Shown here in pieces: positions 59,287-64,000 of a stretch of DNA of 64,000 bases. The position numbers and the translations under genes are program-made. Numbering within the stretch: the stretch's first letter is position 1; the number at the start of each line of letters is the position of its first letter. The notes under the pieces were generated by a model that was not told the origin of the DNA, searched no databases, and saw only the letters and a program-made list of their open reading frames with translations. The DNA comes from Synergistaceae bacterium (GTDB taxonomy: Bacteria; Synergistota; Synergistia; Synergistales; Aminobacteriaceae): positions 1-64,000 of the forward strand of contig JAHDKT010000055.1 in assembly GCA_018436725.1 (NCBI GenBank), given 5' to 3'.

Positions 59287-61279
59287 GAAAGCCGAGTTGT
59301 ACGTTCACAAAGCCGATCTGGACAATGTTCTGCGTGCGCTTCAGAAGACCGGCTCCTACGAAGTCGTTCCTGTCGTGTCCGAATCCGCGTCCGAAGGAAC
59401 CGCTTTGATCCATCCCGACTTGTCGCGGGTGGAAGGTCTGCTTGCCGAAGCGCGCTTTCTTCTTCGGTTCCTCGAACCACATTTTAAAGACAGCGTTTCA
59501 CCCCTGGCCAGGGCTCTCGGAGAGCGCGAAAGCATCTCTCTTGAAGACGGGACGGCCCTTGAAGCCAAAACCGATGTGATTGATCTTTCGTCCAGCGTAA
59601 GGGCCCTTGAACGTCGCCTGATGGAGATTCGCTCCGAACTGACGCAGATCGCATCCACGGAGAACCTCCTCTCCGCACTTTCTGATTTCCCCTATCCTTT
59701 CGAACTTGTGACATCCGGAACCGAGCGGGTCCGTGGCGTCCTGGGGACAATGCCCGCATCGAAAATTCCGGTCTGGAAAGGAGAAGCGGAAGCGCTGCTG
59801 TCTTCTTTGGGGGAGGTCTATACTTCCTCGCTTGGAGAAAAGGAGCAGGAGGGATGGATCGCGGTATTCTTCGACGAGTCCTTGACCGTTCAAATGATGG
59901 AGCATCTCGCTCGTTTCTCGTTCAGCAGAGTGGATGTGCCGGCGTTTCTCAAAAACACGGTCGAAGAAGAGCAAAACGTTTTGTCGGAACGAAAATCATA
60001 CCTTTCGGCAGAAGAGAAACGTGTGCTTCTGGAGATAGCCGATGCCGCGGAAAAATCGGTTTCTTCCGTCAGGACGTTGAGCGACTACTGGACAGTTCTG
60101 AGGGACAGATATCAGGCTCTTTCTTCAGGATATTCCACAGAACAAGTGGTCATGCTTCGCGGATGGGTACCGGAGTCGGCCGTCTCAAGGCTGACGAAGG
60201 CCATTGCTCCCTTCGGCATGTCGGTGGAACTTTTCCTTTTTGCTCCGCGTCCCGAGGATGCTCCGCCTTCGCACATAGTCAATTCATCATGGTGCCTCCC
60301 CTTCGAGAATCTGACGAGACTCTACGGGGCGCCCAAGTACGGTGAAATCGATCCTACGCCTTTGCTAGCTCCTTTCTTCTTCATCTTCTTCGGCATGTGT
60401 CTCGGCGACGCAGGGTATGGCGCGATCATGATCGGGTTCTTTATGTGGTTCCTCAGGAAATTCAAAAAAATGCCCGAAAGCTTCAAGGGATTCTTCAAAC
60501 TGTTCGTCCTTTCAGGCATTTCGACGATTGTCGTCGGCGCCCTTACCGGAAGCTGGTTCGGCGATCTGGTGGATGCATTTTCTCTTCTCGCTTTCCTTCG
60601 TCCGGTGAAAAACTTCCTGCTCATTCTGAATCCCATGGAAAACCCCATGATCTTCCTCGCTCTTTCACTCGCGCTCGGAGTAATACAGCTTTTCTTCGGG
60701 CTCTTTATCGCTTTCTACGACGCGTTCAGGAAAGGGAACTACATGGGGGCGTTTGCGGATACCGGAGGATGGATCGTCTTTCTCACCGGTTTGCTTCTCT
60801 GGGGTGGGGTAGCAGGCGGTATGCTTTCCGCCCACGCAGCCTTCCTTGCAAAAACGCTCTCCTTCTTGGGAGCGGCTATTCTCGTGACGACACAAGGGCG
60901 TGAAAAAGAAGGAATCCTCGGGAAAGCAATCTCCGGACTGCTCAGTTTGTACAGTGTCACTTCGTATCTGGGCGATGTGCTGAGTTACAGCCGTCTCCTC
61001 GCGCTGGGGCTCGCAACATCGGCGGTCGGCGTCATCATCAACATGCTCGCCGGTCTTGCAGGAGACGTTCCCTACGTAGGCTGGATCATCGCGCTCCTCC
61101 TTCTTATAGGAGGGCATATTTTCAGCATAGCGGTCAATGTACTGGGAGCTTTCGTTCATTCGCTCCGCCTTCAGTACGTCGAGTTCTTCAGCAAGTTTTA
61201 TACGGGCGGGGGAACGGTATTCTCCCCTCTGACGTATAAAACCGCATTCGTTGCAATCAAAAACGATCTTGATGAATAA
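59267..61279 (+). CDS. ntpI: V-type ATPase subunit I (a subunit)
   Basis: The 670-aa membrane stator. The N-terminal ~330 residues are soluble with coiled coils. The C-terminal half has about seven transmembrane helices carrying the ion half-channels. FFIFFGMCLGDAGYGAIMIG (about 370-389) and SYLGDVLSYSRLLALGLATS are family hallmarks; the latter contains the essential Arg. It joins the rotor K ring to the peripheral stalks. Confidence 0.93.
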   Translation: MAVTRIKKAELYVHKADLDNVLRALQKTGSYEVVPVVSESASEGTALIHPDLSRVEGLLAEARFLLRFLEPHFKDSVSPLARALGERESISLEDGTALEAKTDVIDLSSSVRALERRLMEIRSELTQIASTENLLSALSDFPYPFELVTSGTERVRGVLGTMPASKIPVWKGEAEALLSSLGEVYTSSLGEKEQEGWIAVFFDESLTVQMMEHLARFSFSRVDVPAFLKNTVEEEQNVLSERKSYLSAEEKRVLLEIADAAEKSVSSVRTLSDYWTVLRDRYQALSSGYSTEQVVMLRGWVPESAVSRLTKAIAPFGMSVELFLFAPRPEDAPPSHIVNSSWCLPFENLTRLYGAPKYGEIDPTPLLAPFFFIFFGMCLGDAGYGAIMIGFFMWFLRKFKKMPESFKGFFKLFVLSGISTIVVGALTGSWFGDLVDAFSLLAFLRPVKNFLLILNPMENPMIFLALSLALGVIQLFFGLFIAFYDAFRKGNYMGAFADTGGWIVFLTGLLLWGGVAGGMLSAHAAFLAKTLSFLGAAILVTTQGREKEGILGKAISGLLSLYSVTSYLGDVLSYSRLLALGLATSAVGVIINMLAGLAGDVPYVGWIIALLLLIGGHIFSIAVNVLGAFVHSLRLQYVEFFSKFYTGGGTVFSPLTYKTAFVAIKNDLDE

Positions 61280-61804
<525 letters not shown>

Positions 61805-61825
61805 TTTGTCAAGGAGGAATGCTGA

Positions 61826-62407
61826 ATGTCCTTGGCAGATATAAAGAAAAAAATAGAAGCCGATGCACGCGAGGAAGCCGGTAAAATTATCGATAAGGCC
61901 AAAGAAAACGTAGGAGAAGTAAAGAAACACTCCGACGAAGAGATTAAGAAAATAGAGAGCGGGTACGCTGACCGGTTTAAAAAAGAGCAGCCCGAGATTC
62001 TCCGGAGACGAGAGATCGTCGCCGGCCTTGACGTAAAAAAAATTGAACTCGGGGTACAACAGCAGGCAATTGCGGATGCATTCGACGGGGCTTTGAAAAT
62101 ACTCGCCGCACTCCCATCGGACTCCTATCTCGACTTTGTCGGCAAGCTTTTCAAGAAGTCTGTTCAGTCCGGTAATGAGACCGTGTTTGTTGCCAAGTCC
62201 GAGAAACACATCACATCGGAATGGCTTTCGAAGATCAATGCACAGCACGGATGGTCGCTCTCTCTGAGCGAGGAACGCCGGGCTATTTCGGGCGGGTTCA
62301 TTCTCGAAGAAGAGAACATTGAGACCAATTGCTCGTTCGATATGCTTGTCCGGTGGATTCGCGACGAAATCGAGGCAGACGTTGTCAAGCGGCTGTTTTC
62401 GGCGTGA
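61826..62407 (+). CDS. ntpE: V-type ATPase subunit E
   Basis: The 193-aa peripheral-stalk subunit. It has a long N-terminal charged helix (ADIKKKIEADAREEAGKIID, which pairs with the G/H subunit) and a C-terminal globular domain that contacts subunit B (EERRAISGGFILEEENIETN). AAGGAGG precedes the ATG. It lies between the K and C genes as in most bacterial V/A-ATPase operons. Confidence 0.9.
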   Translation: MSLADIKKKIEADAREEAGKIIDKAKENVGEVKKHSDEEIKKIESGYADRFKKEQPEILRRREIVAGLDVKKIELGVQQQAIADAFDGALKILAALPSDSYLDFVGKLFKKSVQSGNETVFVAKSEKHITSEWLSKINAQHGWSLSLSEERRAISGGFILEEENIETNCSFDMLVRWIRDEIEADVVKRLFSA

Positions 62408-62423
62408 TCGGAGGTGACGCTCC

Positions 62424-63437
62424 ATGGCTCCGGCTGAGCGTTTCGCGTATGCGGTCGCGCGACTCCGGGCGATGTCCGGACGTCTTCTTGAAGATGCCTT
62501 GATTCAACGAATTCTGGACAGCGACGACCTCGATTCGGCGCTGAAGATTCTTGCCGAGACGGCATACTCTTCATGGTTAGTCGAATTAAAAGGCGGCGCG
62601 GACTTCGACAGGGTCATCGAGGCGGAGCTTCTGCATATCTATAACGAAGTGCAGAAGTTCGTTCCGGATCCGCGCCTGGTCCAGCTGTGCCGAATTCCCT
62701 ACGACTTTCATAACGTAAAAGTCCTTCTAAAGAGCGCAATTCTCGTTAGAGAAGGAGGCGAACGCCGTTTCGACCTTCTGACTTCGCTTGGCGTCATTCC
62801 TACGGATGATCTGATCATGGCTATGGAAAGCGAAGATTATCGCCTTCTTCCATTCGGCCTGCACCGGCTTCTTCCTGTCTGTCTTGCGCACTGGGAGCAG
62901 ACGAAGGATATTCTCCAGGTCGAAAATATTCTCGATACCGGTCTTTTCTCGGTTTTGTCGGAAACGGCTGCAGCAACCGGATTCGATTCCGCAGTCCGAT
63001 GGGTCAAAGGACGGATCGACGCTGAAAATATCCGTAATCTCCTGCGCATGAAGCGTATGGATATGGAGGCGAGCAACGTAGCCTCCTTCCTGCACGGTGG
63101 AGGATGGATTTCCAGGGAAAAACTCCTCTCCATGCTTCCGGAACCTGTAGAAAGCTGGCCTCGCATACTTTCATTCGCAGACGTATCGGGCGCGTTCGCT
63201 CATGTTCAGGATCTTGCGGATCTTGGCGCGCTGCTTGTGGAGATGGAGAAAGTGCTCGACGAGTATGTGTCCGGTATTCTTGCGAAAGCGAAATACGAGG
63301 CGTTCGCACCCGAAAACGTGATCGCCTTCTTGTGGATGAAGGAGCTTGAAGCCAAGAATCTTCGAATTGCGATGGTCTCCGTTGCAAATAATACGGACAG
63401 GAATCTAGCGAGGGGGTTGCTTCGTCATGGCCGTTAA
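62424..63437 (+). CDS. ntpC: V-type ATPase subunit C (d-like)
   Basis: A 337-aa subunit that caps the K ring and seats the central shaft. It is an all-helical protein with the family features FAYAVARLRAMSGRLL at the N-terminus and IPYDFHNVKVLLKSAIL near residue 92. FLWMKELEAKNLRIAMVSVANN lies near the C-terminus. The 3' end overlaps subunit F by 11 bases. Confidence 0.9.
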   Translation: MAPAERFAYAVARLRAMSGRLLEDALIQRILDSDDLDSALKILAETAYSSWLVELKGGADFDRVIEAELLHIYNEVQKFVPDPRLVQLCRIPYDFHNVKVLLKSAILVREGGERRFDLLTSLGVIPTDDLIMAMESEDYRLLPFGLHRLLPVCLAHWEQTKDILQVENILDTGLFSVLSETAAATGFDSAVRWVKGRIDAENIRNLLRMKRMDMEASNVASFLHGGGWISREKLLSMLPEPVESWPRILSFADVSGAFAHVQDLADLGALLVEMEKVLDEYVSGILAKAKYEAFAPENVIAFLWMKELEAKNLRIAMVSVANNTDRNLARGLLRHGR

Positions 63438-63768
63438 GAGAACAGGTTCTCCCATGGCCGCCGTAGGCGAGTATGAAACGGTTCTCCCCTTCCAGGCGGT
63501 AGGAGTAAAGCCATGCATCGTCAAGGAGGACGAGTCCTCCGATGTGGACGCTGTCCTTCTCGATCTCGCAAAGTCCGGGTACGCCGTCGTGTTCGTCCAG
63601 GAGAGTTTCTTTGTGGCCCATAGCAGCCGCATCGAAGAACTGAACGATGAATACGAAACAAGTTTCATTCCCATCCCCGGACTGAAGGGGAGTATGGGAG
63701 TCGGTCTGGAATCCATTCGGAGCAGCGTTGAGCGAGCAGTCGGAATGGATATTTTTGCAGTGAAGTAA
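63427..63768 (+). CDS. V-type ATPase subunit F
   Basis: A 113-aa central-stalk subunit. VLPFQAVGVKPCIVKEDES and YAVVFVQESFFVAHSSRIEEL match the F (NtpG) fold, and PIPGLKGSMGVGLESIRSSVERAVG is the conserved loop. It overlaps subunit C and is followed by subunit A. Confidence 0.88.
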   Translation: MAVKRTGSPMAAVGEYETVLPFQAVGVKPCIVKEDESSDVDAVLLDLAKSGYAVVFVQESFFVAHSSRIEELNDEYETSFIPIPGLKGSMGVGLESIRSSVERAVGMDIFAVK

Positions 63769-63794
63769 TGATAGAAGTTTGGAGGCGATAGATT

Positions 63795-64000
63795 GTGGCC
63801 GCTGAAAAAGTCATAAAGGGAACAATAGAAAAGATATCCGGCCCGCTCGTTGTGGCCAAAGGCATGTTCGGCGCCGGAATGTATGACGTGGTGCGGATCG
63901 GCGAGATAGGACTCGTTGGAGAGATCATCGAGCTGAAAGGCGATACGGCATCCATTCAGGCGTACGAGGAAACTTCAGGCCTTATGCCCGGAGAGCAGGT
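63795..64000 (+). CDS. ntpA: V-type ATPase subunit A, 5' part
   Basis: The catalytic subunit, cut by the end of the window after about 68 codons. It starts at a GTG with GGAGGCGA seven bases upstream. The visible part ([18 protein letters not shown], then [18 protein letters not shown]) is the N-terminal beta-barrel. ATP-binding motifs lie beyond the window. Confidence 0.9.
   Translation, partial: MAAEKVIKGTIEKISGPLVVAKGMFGAGMYDVVRIGEIGLVGEIIELKGDTASIQAYEETSGLMPGEQ

Overview
The window is 64 kb of a moderately GC-rich bacterial chromosome. It most resembles a strictly anaerobic, amino-acid-fermenting member of the Synergistota. The evidence is a V/A-type ATPase operon, two TRAP transporter sets, a four-subunit 2-oxoacid:ferredoxin oxidoreductase, an aldehyde:ferredoxin oxidoreductase, a glycyl-radical enzyme with its activase, and no respiratory-chain genes. 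The phylum call is an inference from gene content; no 16S rRNA lies in the window.

Layout. 1-9.9 kb: initiator and elongator tRNA-Met, then housekeeping genes tilS-hpt-ftsH and uvrB-uvrA-rlmB. 9.9-27.5 kb: a divergently transcribed catabolic island. The leftward operon has an ornithine-cyclodeaminase-family gene, a 64-residue unknown and TRAP dctQ-dctM-dctP. The rightward operon has a five-polypeptide FAD/Fe-S amino-acid dehydrogenase, a 4x[4Fe-4S] ferredoxin, a tungsten-type aldehyde oxidoreductase, a MoaD/ThiS-like carrier, a glycyl-radical activase, a trans-4-hydroxyproline dehydratase (HypD) and a second TRAP dctP-dctQ-dctM. 27.5-32.6 kb: tRNA-Val and a BMP/nucleoside-type ABC importer. 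32.7-40 kb: a phospho-signalling cluster of FHA proteins, a VWA/peptidoglycan-binding/FHA membrane protein, a PP2C phosphatase and a Ser/Thr kinase with eight Sel1 repeats. 40-43.2 kb: an esterase and two tandem paralogous ATP-grasp ligases. 43.5-52.4 kb: a histidine kinase, acpS-nnrD-tsaE-tsaB, korDABC and an RNA uracil methyltransferase. 52.5-58.7 kb: an integrative mobilizable element in a tRNA-Gly(CCC) gene. 58.8 kb to the end: the V-type ATPase operon, cut off inside subunit A.

How the genes may work together. HypD would convert collagen-derived 4-hydroxy-L-proline to pyrroline-5-carboxylate, which is in equilibrium with glutamate semialdehyde. No pyrroline-5-carboxylate reductase is present. 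The aldehyde oxidoreductase and polyferredoxin next to HypD could instead oxidise the semialdehyde to glutamate and give reduced ferredoxin. Uptake would be by the TRAP systems, driven by the Na+ gradient that the V-ATPase (Na+-type signature in its K subunit) helps maintain. korDABC would handle 2-oxoacids further down. This chain is an inference.

The mobile element carries a replication initiator, MobC, a MOBP-like relaxase with a MobB/MbeB-like gene overprinted inside it, and a tyrosine integrase. It is bounded by 39-bp direct repeats of the 5' half of tRNA-Gly. The intact tRNA at the right end therefore has an element-supplied 5' half and promoter.
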